8,128 bases of DNA from NCBI GenBank assembly GCA_029052265.1, contig JAIDJJ010000057.1:1-8128 (forward strand), in the 5' to 3' direction. The translations under genes were made by a program, and so were the position numbers. Below, piece by piece: positions 1 to 5,595 of this stretch. The notes beneath the pieces are model-generated. The model was not told the origin of the DNA and did not search any database. It saw only the letters and a list, made by a program, of their open reading frames with translations. The first letter of the stretch is position 1, and every line of letters starts with the position of its first letter. The DNA comes from Muribaculaceae bacterium. GTDB lineage: Bacteria > Bacteroidota > Bacteroidia > Bacteroidales > Muribaculaceae.

Positions 1-331
1 CTCTGAATGCCTTCTCAAGAGCGCAAATACATTTTCCACCTTCTGCATAGGTGGTCAAGACACAATCCCTCCCTTCCACTATCTGCGTGACAAGGTCTCC
101 TTCCTCATCAATGTATGAACTGCCCTCCTCTTCCACTATCCTGCGCGCTGCCGGATTAAGCAACGGAAGAATAGATTCAAGATGCGCGTCTATCGCATCC
201 TTTTCTTCCGGAAGCAAGGGAGCTCCCGCATCGCCGTCGATACAACACTGTCCAAGACATGAATCAAGATCACAGACAAAATACCGCTCGATCAGTTCGA
301 GCGAAACCAATGTATTTTTTATTAAAAACAT
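1..331 (-). CDS. DUF3109-like cysteine-rich protein, C-terminus cut off by the window edge
   Basis: This frame is open from an ATG at 331 to the edge of the window, giving the first 110 residues. The protein opens MFLIKNTLVSLELIERYFVC and then has a dense cysteine cluster: C20, C25, C29 and C30 (pattern C-x4-C-x3-CC), followed by a GDAGAP motif (33-38), and later C90, C101 and C103. This arrangement and the acidic stretch around YIDEEGDLVTQIV (73-85) match my memory of the DUF3109 family common in Bacteroidota, related in style to CxxxCC (UPF0153/YkgJ-like) proteins thought to bind zinc or an iron-sulfur cluster. The biochemical function is not known to me. The start lies 5 bp after the cls stop codon, so the two are probably co-transcribed. 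The last part of the cysteine set is likely beyond the edge. Family assignment is from recognition, not a search. Confidence 0.8.
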   Translation of the reverse strand, partial: MFLIKNTLVSLELIERYFVCDLDSCLGQCCIDGDAGAPLLPEEKDAIDAHLESILPLLNPAARRIVEEEGSSYIDEEGDLVTQIVEGRDCVLTTYAEGGKCICALEKAFR

Positions 332-336
332 TTTTA

Positions 337-1782
337 TTACAATATTGGGGATACAAGCCGAAGCAACGACTCGAGAAATCTTTGGGATACGGGCCGCTTC
401 CTCCAACTTTCAAGATTTAGTTTTTTGCATTTTTTTACATCCTCGAAAAATATATCCCGCATCACCCGGTTTATCTTCTCATCATAGATAAGAAGATTGC
501 ATTCAAAATTATTTTCAAAACTCCTGAAGTCGAAATTTGTAGAACCAGTGGTCACAAAGCTGTCATCTATTATCATTGCCTTCGCATGCAACATGCCCGG
601 CTCATAAAGATATACCTTTATGCCGGCTTTGAGACACTGTGATATATATGAAAAGGATGCATAATGAAGAAGCCTGCTGTCTGTATTCTCGGGCATCATT
701 ATCCGTACGTCCACTTTCGCAAGCGCTGCCGCCTGAAGAGCATTGAGCAACGCATCTGTCGGAAGGAAATACGGGGTCTGGATAAGGATGGTTTTCCTCG
801 CGGATGAGATTGCCCTTATAAAACACATTGAAAGATTATTCCATCTCTCTGTCGGTCCGCCTGTGACAAGCTGCATCCCCGTCAGGTTGCTTATTCCGGT
901 CTCTTCAGGCTTAACATCGGGCACATAAGGTTCCTTCTTCAAAAAATTCCAATCTATGGCAAACGAGTAGATCAGTGATTCCACAATGCTCCCTTCCACT
1001 CTGAAATGTGTGTCGCGCCATACTTCACCATTGGGAAGTCCGTAAATATACCGGTCGGCTATATTCATTCCCCCTATATATCCGGTCTTGCCGTCAATCA
1101 CCACTATCTTGCGGTGGTTTCGCCAGTTGAGCCGGTTGGCGAAATGTGGGAAATTAACCCTGAAAAATGGATGGGTCTCTACCCCGGCAATCTCCATCCT
1201 TTTGAAAAATTTATTCTTGGAAGAAAAGCTTCCTATATGGTCATATATCACTTTTACATTAACTCCCTGTGAAGCTTTCTCTATGAGAATGTCTGCTATT
1301 TCATTACCGATCTTGTCATCAAGAAAAATATAATATTGAAAAAGGATGGATTTTTCAGCCTTCATCAGATCCTTTTTCAACGACTCGAATTTACTTATAC
1401 CATCGGTAAAAATCTTTACTTCGTTATTCAATGTAAAAGGTGAATGACAAAGATTGTGCGCGAGCTTGATTATGTTGCGCTGTTCAGAAGGAAGCTGGAG
1501 CTCATTAAGGTTTACCTTTTTCGGTGAATGCTGATGCATTATCTTCCTTTTGTTGTGACGGGAAATCATATGCACCCCCCGCAGGCTTCTTCCAAAAAAA
1601 AGATAAAATATCAATCCTATGCCGGGAAGGAAGACAAGAGCTATGACCCACGATAACGCCCTGATCGGATTACGGTTTTCCCTGAGCACCACAATCACTG
1701 CAGCAATTACCATCGACGCATATAGCGCCGTGAGTAGAATTGCCAGCCAACTGCTGAGATATATGGTATGTGGAAAATTCAT
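337..1782 (-). CDS. cls: Cardiolipin synthase, phospholipase D superfamily
   Basis: This 481-residue inner-membrane enzyme is expected to join two phosphatidylglycerol molecules into cardiolipin and glycerol. Two hydrophobic segments at the N-terminus (about residues 6-33 and 44-65, the latter containing LPGIGLIFYLFFGRSLRG) form the usual Cls membrane anchor. Two HKD catalytic motifs follow: HRKIVVIDG with H223, K225 and D230, then IGGMNIADRY; and LHAKAMIIDD with H399, K401 and D406, then TGSTNFDFRS. The QTPYFLP signature near 335-341 is also typical of Cls. The length matches the family (about 480). I chose ATG at 1782; a TTG at 1800, in frame six codons upstream, would give 487 residues but adds only a charged MIRIKS stretch. 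The gene is separated from the ribosomal operon by a terminator and an inserted repeat, so it should have its own promoter. It is followed after 5 bp by the DUF3109-like gene. Confidence 0.95.
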   Translation of the reverse strand: MNFPHTIYLSSWLAILLTALYASMVIAAVIVVLRENRNPIRALSWVIALVFLPGIGLIFYLFFGRSLRGVHMISRHNKRKIMHQHSPKKVNLNELQLPSEQRNIIKLAHNLCHSPFTLNNEVKIFTDGISKFESLKKDLMKAEKSILFQYYIFLDDKIGNEIADILIEKASQGVNVKVIYDHIGSFSSKNKFFKRMEIAGVETHPFFRVNFPHFANRLNWRNHRKIVVIDGKTGYIGGMNIADRYIYGLPNGEVWRDTHFRVEGSIVESLIYSFAIDWNFLKKEPYVPDVKPEETGISNLTGMQLVTGGPTERWNNLSMCFIRAISSARKTILIQTPYFLPTDALLNALQAAALAKVDVRIMMPENTDSRLLHYASFSYISQCLKAGIKVYLYEPGMLHAKAMIIDDSFVTTGSTNFDFRSFENNFECNLLIYDEKINRVMRDIFFEDVKKCKKLNLESWRKRPVSQRFLESLLRLVSPIL

Positions 1783-1843
1783 AGATTTTATTCTTATCAA
1801 TGCAGCTCATGACTTCAAGCGCATCCCAAATTATCTGCACCTC

Positions 1844-1846
1844 TTA
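1844..1846. repeat. Target-site duplication, left copy (TTA)
   Basis: TTA directly abuts the outer end of the left terminal inverted repeat (GAAACTG). The matching copy is at 2008-2010. Three bases alone could match by chance (1 in 64), but the fit at exactly the repeat boundaries makes a duplication likely. Confidence 0.6.
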
Positions 1847-2007
1847 GAAACTGTTTAAATTTATTTGTCGAAGGAATTGAGAGGATTTGTCGAGCAGATT
1901 TTTGATATTTATGATGGAGTTATGGGGTTCCATAATGACTGAATAAATATCATAAAGATGATGACAAAGACCTCAAAGACAAGACAAAATAAATTTTAAA
2001 CAGTTTC
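1847..2007. mobile_element. MITE-like element, 161 bp, with terminal inverted repeats and TTA duplication
   Basis: The left end (1847-1869) starts GAAACTGTTTAAATTTATTT, and the right end (1983-2007) read on the other strand is the same except for two single-base insertions. Each end is flanked directly by TTA (1844-1846 and 2008-2010), which fits a 3-bp target-site duplication. Inside, further arms pair in nested order: 1881-1891 with 1963-1974, 1903-1912 with 1943-1952 (10 bp perfect), and 1920-1925 with 1930-1935 around a GGTT loop. The whole unit could thus fold as one long imperfect hairpin. There is no open reading frame, so it would depend on a transposase elsewhere. A 3-bp TNA duplication occurs in some IS5-related groups, but the parent family is a guess. 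It sits between the alpha operon terminator and cls. Confidence 0.75.
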
Positions 2008-2010
2008 TTA
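2008..2010. repeat. Target-site duplication, right copy (TTA)
   Basis: TTA directly follows the outer end of the right terminal inverted repeat (CAGTTTC on the plus strand) and pairs with the copy at 1844-1846. Confidence 0.6.
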
Positions 2011-2078
2011 AGAATCAATATGCCGCGCGTCTCTGACCTTGGTAGCCATTCATTCCGCTAAATTAGCGAATAATATCG
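2011..2078. other. Short non-coding stretch between the repeat element and the terminator
   Basis: These 68 bp hold no reading frame and no clear TAnnTTTG promoter box on either strand. The only structure I see is a small inverted repeat, CGCTAAATTAGCG at 2056-2068, that extends by TTC/GAA on the flanks with one bulged base. It has no U-tract on either side, so I do not call it a terminator. If cls was once driven from here, the repeat element now lies between that promoter and the gene. Confidence 0.5.
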
Positions 2079-2116
2079 AAAAAAACAAGAGCGGTGTCAC
2101 TCACGACTACCGCTCT
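2079..2116 (-). terminator. Intrinsic terminator after rplQ, end of the alpha operon
   Basis: Read on the minus strand, a perfect 8-bp stem AGAGCGGT/ACCGCTCT (2116-2109 with 2095-2088) can extend inward by three more pairs past a bulged base, closing a short loop. After the stem come TG and then seven T residues (2085-2079). It starts 26 bp after the rplQ stop codon. This is a classic Rho-independent terminator and separates the ribosomal operon from cls. Confidence 0.9.
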
Positions 2117-2142
2117 CGTACAAATATGATATATGGCTAAGA

Positions 2143-2646
2143 TTATTCTGCCTTCTGAGCCTCTTCAGCGGGTGCTTCAGCTACGGGAGCTTCCGCTACG
2201 GGAGCCTCTGCAGCAGGAGCACTCTTCTTGCGGCGGCTGCGACGTGTAGCCTTGGCTTTCTTCTCACCTGCTGCCTCCAACATATTTTCGTTGAAGTCTA
2301 CAAGTTCGATCATTGCCATTTCGGCATTGTCGCCAAGACGGTGACCGGTCTTCAGAATGCGGGTATAACCGCCGGGACGTTCAGCGACCTTTTCAGCAAC
2401 CACGCCGAAAAGTTCCTTGACTGCCTCTTTATTCTGCAAATGGCTGAAGACAAGGCGACGGTTAGTCATATCATCGGTCTTAGACCTTGTGATGATCGGC
2501 TCGGCATATACACGCAATGCCTTTGCCTTTGCCAGAGTCGTAAAGATTCTCTTATGCATGATAAGAGAGATTGTGAGGTTCATGAGAAGAGCCTCGCGAT
2601 GACCTTTCTTACGACTGAGGTGGTTGAATTTTTTATTGTGTCTCAT
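2143..2646 (-). CDS. rplQ: Large-subunit ribosomal protein L17 (bL17) with an extended acidic tail
   Basis: L17 is a late structural protein of the 50S subunit. The 167-residue product starts MRHNKKFNHLSRKKGHREAL, the family's standard opening, and the core runs to about residue 118, including LVFSHLQNK (65-73) and GGYTRILKTGHRLGDNAEMA. The family is often only about 115-130 residues. The extra 45 or so residues here are a basic patch (KKAKATRRSRRKK, 129-141) followed by a low-complexity tail built from AEAPV units (146-160), encoded by 15-bp tandem repeats. Extended L17 tails are, as far as I recall, common in Bacteroidota. It starts 6 bp after rpoA and is the last gene of the alpha operon, with a terminator just behind it. 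Confidence 0.97.
   Translation of the reverse strand: MRHNKKFNHLSRKKGHREALLMNLTISLIMHKRIFTTLAKAKALRVYAEPIITRSKTDDMTNRRLVFSHLQNKEAVKELFGVVAEKVAERPGGYTRILKTGHRLGDNAEMAMIELVDFNENMLEAAGEKKAKATRRSRRKKSAPAAEAPVAEAPVAEAPAEEAQKAE
2165..2224. repeat. 15-bp tandem repeat in the 3' end of rplQ
   Basis: Two near-identical 15-bp units lie at 2180-2194 (GCTACGGGAGCTTCC) and 2195-2209 (GCTACGGGAGCCTCT), differing at two positions near the end. More degenerate copies flank them at 2165-2179 and 2210-2224. In the protein the units encode AEAPV-type pentapeptides. Because the unit length is a multiple of three, changes in copy number would lengthen or shorten the L17 tail without breaking the frame. Confidence 0.8.
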
Positions 2647-2652
2647 CGTTGT

Positions 2653-3651
2653 TTAGTCTTTATCTAATTTATATTTTGAAATGTCCATCCCAAAGGAGAG
2701 GTTGAGGTTGGCGAGCAACTCGTCAAGTTCCGTAAGTGATTTCTTGCCGAAGTTGCGGAACTTGAGCAGATCATTCTTATTGAACACAACGAGCTCTCCA
2801 AGGGTCTCGACCTCGGCGCTCTTAAGACAGTTGAGGGCACGGACTGAAAGATCCATATCGGTGAGTTTGCTTTTGAGAAGCTGACGCATATGGAGAACTT
2901 CCTCGTCAAATTCATCGACATCGTTCTCTTTGGGCGCTTCCAAGGCGATTTTCTCATCGCTGAACAACATGAAGTGATATATGAGAATCTTTGCCGCTTC
3001 TTTAAGTGCATCCTTTGGCTGGATTGAGCCATCGGTTGTCACTTCCATCAGCAGCTTCTCATAGTCGGTCTTCTGCTCCACACGATAGTTCTCTACCGAA
3101 TATTTCACATTCTTGACCGGAGTATAGATTGAGTCGATGGCGATGACACTCGGATCGGCGTCGCCGAGAAGTTCACGGTTCTCGTCGGCGGGAACCCAAC
3201 CGCGACCCTTATTGATGGTAAATTCCATCTGGAAATTTGCCGAGGGATCAAGTCGACAGATTTCCAGATCGGGATTCAACACCTCGAATCCGGAGAGCAC
3301 TTTGCCCAGATCTCCTGCCTTAAGCACATCCGTGCCCGACACATTGACCACTCCCTTTTCAGTTTCGTGATCCTCGGTCAGTTGCTTGAATCTTACCTGC
3401 TTAAGGTTGAGGATGATATTGGTGACATCCTGCTTCACCCCGGGAATGGTGTCAAGCTCATGTGCGACACCGTCGATACGGATAGAACAAATGGCAAAGC
3501 CGCCGAGCGAAGAAAGAAGAATTCTACGCAACGCGTTGCCTATTGTCTGGCCGTAGCCCGGTTCAAGTGGCCTGAATTCGAACTTGCCGAACGAATTGTC
3601 GGCCTCAAGCATGATGACCTTGTCGGGTTTCTGAAATGCTAATATTGGCAT
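2653..3651 (-). CDS. rpoA: DNA-directed RNA polymerase alpha subunit
   Basis: The alpha subunit dimerises to nucleate assembly of RNA polymerase and contacts upstream promoter DNA and regulators. The 332 residues match the usual length (about 329). The N-terminal assembly domain spans about 1-235 and carries PLEPGYGQTIGNALRRILLSS (29-48), the dimerisation helix. An acidic linker (KENDVDEFDEE, 241-251) leads to the C-terminal domain (about 262-325). There VRALNCLK gives R271 and N274, and FGKKSLTE gives G302, K303 and K304; these line up, with a constant offset of six, with E. coli R265, N268 and K298 that bind UP-element DNA. So DNA contact by the C-terminal domain should be retained, although the sigma factor of this group reads different promoter boxes. 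It lies 16 bp after rpsD and 6 bp before rplQ. Confidence 0.98.
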   Translation of the reverse strand: MPILAFQKPDKVIMLEADNSFGKFEFRPLEPGYGQTIGNALRRILLSSLGGFAICSIRIDGVAHELDTIPGVKQDVTNIILNLKQVRFKQLTEDHETEKGVVNVSGTDVLKAGDLGKVLSGFEVLNPDLEICRLDPSANFQMEFTINKGRGWVPADENRELLGDADPSVIAIDSIYTPVKNVKYSVENYRVEQKTDYEKLLMEVTTDGSIQPKDALKEAAKILIYHFMLFSDEKIALEAPKENDVDEFDEEVLHMRQLLKSKLTDMDLSVRALNCLKSAEVETLGELVVFNKNDLLKFRNFGKKSLTELDELLANLNLSFGMDISKYKLDKD

Positions 3652-3667
3652 GGGTTTCTATTGTTTA

Positions 3668-4273
3668 TTATTTAGAATACAACTCAACGATCAACTGTTC
3701 CTTGATAGTCTCCGGAATATCTTCACGCTGCGGAACATGCAGGAACTTACCACCCTTCTTGCTCTCATCCCATTCGATCCAGGGATATTTGCTGTGGTTG
3801 AAGCCGGCAAGACAGTCGGCGATAACCTCGAGTGATTTTGATTTCTCACGCACTGCCACGATATCTCCGGGCTTTACATGATAAGAAGGTATGTTGACAA
3901 CATCGCCGTTAACTGTGATGTGCTTGTGAAGCACAAGCTGACGTGCCGCAGGACGCGAAGGTGCGATTCCAAGACGGTATACAACATTGTCAAGACGGCT
4001 CTCAAGAAGCTGAAGCAATACCTCACCGGTAATGCCCTTCGTACGTGCTGCTTTCTCGAACAGGTTGCGGAACTGACGTTCCAGAACGCCGTATGTGTAT
4101 TTTGCTTTTTGTTTTTCTTTGAGCTGGGTGCCATATTCCGAAGTCTTTCTTCTACGGTTGGCGCCATGCTGTCCCGGCGGATAGTTCTTCTTTGCCAGAA
4201 CCTTATCCTCGCCGTAAATTGCCTCGCCGAATTTGCGGGCGATTTTTGTCTTTGGACCTGTATATCTTGCCAT
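3668..4273 (-). CDS. rpsD: Small-subunit ribosomal protein S4 (uS4), zinc-free form
   Basis: S4 is a primary 16S rRNA binder that starts assembly of the 30S body and, in E. coli, represses its own operon. The 201-residue product starts MARYTGPKTKIARKFGEAIY and has NYPPGQHG (30-37), typical of the family. The S4 RNA-binding fold covers about 91-142, with ESRLDNVVYRLG, SRPAARQLV and HITVNGDVVNIPSY. The N-terminus lacks the four cysteines that bind zinc in the other S4 type; the only cysteine is C154. It is therefore the C-minus type. The ATG at 4273 gives the conserved MARY start; upstream is an A-run but no Shine-Dalgarno site. Unlike the close-packed neighbours it is preceded by a 129-bp gap able to fold. 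In Firmicutes rpsD lies elsewhere; here it stays in the alpha block. Confidence 0.98.
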   Translation of the reverse strand: MARYTGPKTKIARKFGEAIYGEDKVLAKKNYPPGQHGANRRRKTSEYGTQLKEKQKAKYTYGVLERQFRNLFEKAARTKGITGEVLLQLLESRLDNVVYRLGIAPSRPAARQLVLHKHITVNGDVVNIPSYHVKPGDIVAVREKSKSLEVIADCLAGFNHSKYPWIEWDESKKGGKFLHVPQREDIPETIKEQLIVELYSK

Positions 4274-4402
4274 TTTTTTCTGATTGTTTAATTAAAGTGG
4301 ACCTTTGACCCTGTCTCCTTAGCGCAGCCGCGACTGCCGAGAGAAAGATACTGAGGCAATCTATTCGCATTCAGAGACGGGCGTGGGGGCTGCTTTATCC
4401 TA
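4274..4402 (-). promoter_or_regulatory. Candidate structured leader of rpsD (possible S4 autoregulation site)
   Basis: This 129-bp gap between rpsK and rpsD is the longest in the operon. On the minus strand a CCC-GTCTC arm (4381-4374) can pair with GAGAC-A-GGG (4317-4309), giving eight pairs with one bulged A. It encloses a smaller hairpin, GCAG-TCGCGG-CTGC (4337-4324). Downstream lies TTTAATTAAA (4296-4287) and an A-run up to the start codon. There is no U-tract, so it does not look like a terminator, and I find no exact TAnnTTTG box. S4 is known to regulate translation through its own mRNA in E. coli and Firmicutes, and I recall that S4 leader classes have been proposed for Bacteroidia. Whether this is one of them is an inference. 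Confidence 0.5.
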
Positions 4403-4792
4403 TTATACTCTTCTTCTTTTAGGAGGACGACATCCGTTGTGGGGCAGCGGTGTGACATCTACTATCTCTGTCACTTCAATCCCCGCTCCGTGCACTGTAC
4501 GGATCGCGGACTCACGGCCGTTGCCCGGCCCCTTCACATAGGCTTTCACCTTGCGCAGGCCGAGGTCATATGCAACCTTGGCACAATCCTGCGCTGCCAT
4601 CTGAGCTGCATAAGGAGTGTTCTTCTTGCTGCCTCTGAAGCCCATTTTGCCTGCAGAGCTCCAGGATATAACCTGGCCCTCGCTGTTGGCAAGGCAAACG
4701 ATAATGTTGTTGAAAGAGCTATGCACATGAAGCTGACCGTTGGCGTCAACCTTGACATTCCTCTTTTTAGCTGCGACTGTCTTCTTTGCCAT
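4403..4792 (-). CDS. rpsK: Small-subunit ribosomal protein S11 (uS11)
   Basis: S11 lies on the platform of the 30S subunit, where it helps shape the mRNA exit region. The 129 residues match the family length. After a lysine-rich start (MAKKTVAAKKRNVKV) come HVHSSFNNIIV (22-32), WSSAGKMGFRGSKKNTPYAA (44-63), and the strongly conserved KGPGNGRESAIRTV and TPLPHNGCRPPKRRRV end. All landmarks of the family are present. It starts 9 bp after rpsM, pointing to the same transcript. The gap after it, in front of rpsD, is unusually long. Confidence 0.98.
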   Translation of the reverse strand: MAKKTVAAKKRNVKVDANGQLHVHSSFNNIIVCLANSEGQVISWSSAGKMGFRGSKKNTPYAAQMAAQDCAKVAYDLGLRKVKAYVKGPGNGRESAIRTVHGAGIEVTEIVDVTPLPHNGCRPPKRRRV

Positions 4793-4801
4793 ACTTTAAT
4801 T

Positions 4802-5182
4802 TTATTTAGTAGCTTTCTTCTTGTTAGCAACTGTTTTCTTACGTCCCTTACGTGTGCGGGCATTGTTCTTGGTGCTCTGACCGCGAACCGGAAGCCCGAT
4901 ACGGTGACGGATGCCTCTGTAGCACCCTATGTCCATAAGACGCTTGATATTGAGCTGGATCTCTGAACGGAGATCGCCCTCTACCTTATATTCTGTCTGG
5001 ATCACTTCACGAACGGCGGCTGCCTGATCGTCTGTCCAGTCCTGAACCTTGATATCACGGTCAACACCTGCCTTGCTGAGGATGGTGTTGGCTGCGCTGC
5101 GGCCTATGCCGTAGATATACGTCAAGGCAATCTCTCCTCTTTTATTTTGCGGCAAATCTACGCCGACTATTCTTACTGCCAT
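4802..5182 (-). CDS. rpsM: Small-subunit ribosomal protein S13 (uS13)
   Basis: S13 sits in the 30S head and forms intersubunit bridges with the large subunit; its basic tail approaches the P-site tRNA. The 126-residue product has MAVRIVGVDLPQNKRGEIAL at the start, the YIYGIGRSAA motif (23-32), the helix-hairpin-helix region, and GCYRGIRHRIGLPVRGQSTK followed by the NARTRKGRKKTVA tail ending in lysines. It is the first gene of the classical alpha operon. A -7-like promoter box lies about 24-31 bp in front of its ATG, and the start is preceded by an A-rich leader without a Shine-Dalgarno site. Confidence 0.98.
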   Translation of the reverse strand: MAVRIVGVDLPQNKRGEIALTYIYGIGRSAANTILSKAGVDRDIKVQDWTDDQAAAVREVIQTEYKVEGDLRSEIQLNIKRLMDIGCYRGIRHRIGLPVRGQSTKNNARTRKGRKKTVANKKKATK

Positions 5183-5205
5183 AGTTTGTTGTTACAAATT
5201 TTTTG

Positions 5206-5213
5206 CAAAGGTA
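5206..5213 (-). promoter_or_regulatory. Candidate Bacteroidota -7 promoter box in front of rpsM
   Basis: The minus strand reads TACCTTTGC here, an exact match to the TAnnTTTG consensus of the -7 element known from Bacteroides. It lies in the 37-bp gap between rpmJ and rpsM and would place the transcript start some 16-20 bases before the rpsM ATG. I do not find a clear TTTG-like -33 box at the usual 19-21 bp distance; the region reads AAAACAC. It is the only intergenic match on the coding strand that I found by eye. It may give the alpha block a promoter of its own besides read-through from spc. Confidence 0.45.
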
Positions 5214-5219
5214 ATAAAA

Positions 5220-5336
5220 TTATCCTTGACGTGTTTTAAATTTTGGATTCTTCTTGTTGATTACGTATAATCTTCCTTTTCTGCGCACGATCTTGCTGTC
5301 GGCCGTACGCTTTTTGATTGATGCTCTTACTTTCAT
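5220..5336 (-). CDS. rpmJ: Large-subunit ribosomal protein L36 (bL36), zinc-free form
   Basis: This 38-codon gene encodes L36, a small protein at the base of the 50S central protuberance region that helps fold 23S rRNA. The translation begins MKVRASIKKRTADSKIVRR and ends KNPKFKTRQG, matching the family from end to end at its usual length. In the zinc-ribbon type of L36 the metal is held by three cysteines and a histidine. At those positions this protein has T11, S14, N27 and F33, so it is the C-minus type and cannot bind zinc that way. It lies 16 bp after infA, the same neighbour as in many bacteria, and 37 bp before rpsM. Confidence 0.97.
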   Translation of the reverse strand: MKVRASIKKRTADSKIVRRKGRLYVINKKNPKFKTRQG

Positions 5337-5352
5337 TATGGTGTGTCTTTTT

Positions 5353-5571
5353 TTATTTATATCTGAAAGCGATACGACCTTTCGACAAATCATAAGGGCT
5401 CATTTCAACCCTTACCTTGTCACCGGGAAGTATCTTGATATAGTGCATCCTCATCTTGCCCGAGATGTGTGCGGTGATCTCATGTCCGTTGGTGAGCTCT
5501 ACCTTGAACATCGCGTTTGACAATGCTTCGAGAATGACTCCGTCTTGTTCGATTGCAGCTTGTTTTGCCAT
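5353..5571 (-). CDS. infA: Translation initiation factor IF-1
   Basis: IF-1 binds the A site of the 30S subunit during initiation and works with IF-2 and IF-3. The 72 residues are the exact family length and form one S1-like OB fold. Key landmarks are MAKQAAIEQDGVILEALSNA (1-20), FKVELTNGHEITAHISGKMR (22-41), and ILPGDKVRVEMSPYDLSKGRI (47-67), ending AFRYK. It starts 24 bp after the map stop codon. The upstream sequence is A-rich (CAAAAACTGAAAAGACAT before the ATG) with no Shine-Dalgarno site. Placing infA between map and rpmJ is a common bacterial order. Confidence 0.98.
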   Translation of the reverse strand: MAKQAAIEQDGVILEALSNAMFKVELTNGHEITAHISGKMRMHYIKILPGDKVRVEMSPYDLSKGRIAFRYK

Positions 5572-5595
5572 ATGTCTTTTCAGTTTTTGCTTTGG

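Noticed and set aside
51..491. Plus-strand open frame of 146 codons
   Set aside because: It overlaps the well-supported DUF3109-like gene and the 3' end of cls on the other strand; its translation is low-complexity, Ser-rich and unlike any family I know.
503..510. CAAAATTA, a TAnnTTTG match on the minus strand inside cls
   Set aside because: It lies deep in the coding sequence, about 170 bp before the next gene start, and such an 8-mer is expected by chance in AT-rich DNA.
1783..1800. TTG at 1800 as start of cls
   Set aside because: It is possible, but adds only six residues before an ATG at 1782 whose product starts directly ahead of the first membrane segment, as is usual for Cls.
2053..2070. 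Small inverted repeat around CGCTAAATTAGCG as a second terminator
   Set aside because: The stem is AT-rich and short and no U-run follows on either strand.
4200..4372. Small open frame from an ATG at about 4368 in the rpsK-rpsD gap (minus strand, some 57 codons)
   Set aside because: It runs out of frame into rpsD, has no recognisable family and would compete with translation of S4. More likely chance within a structured leader.
4395..4402. TATAAT-like sequence just after the rpsK stop codon on the minus strand
   Set aside because: It partly overlaps the rpsK stop codon and has no paired -35 box. The main sigma factor of Bacteroidota reads TAnnTTTG rather than TATAAT, so I do not call a promoter.
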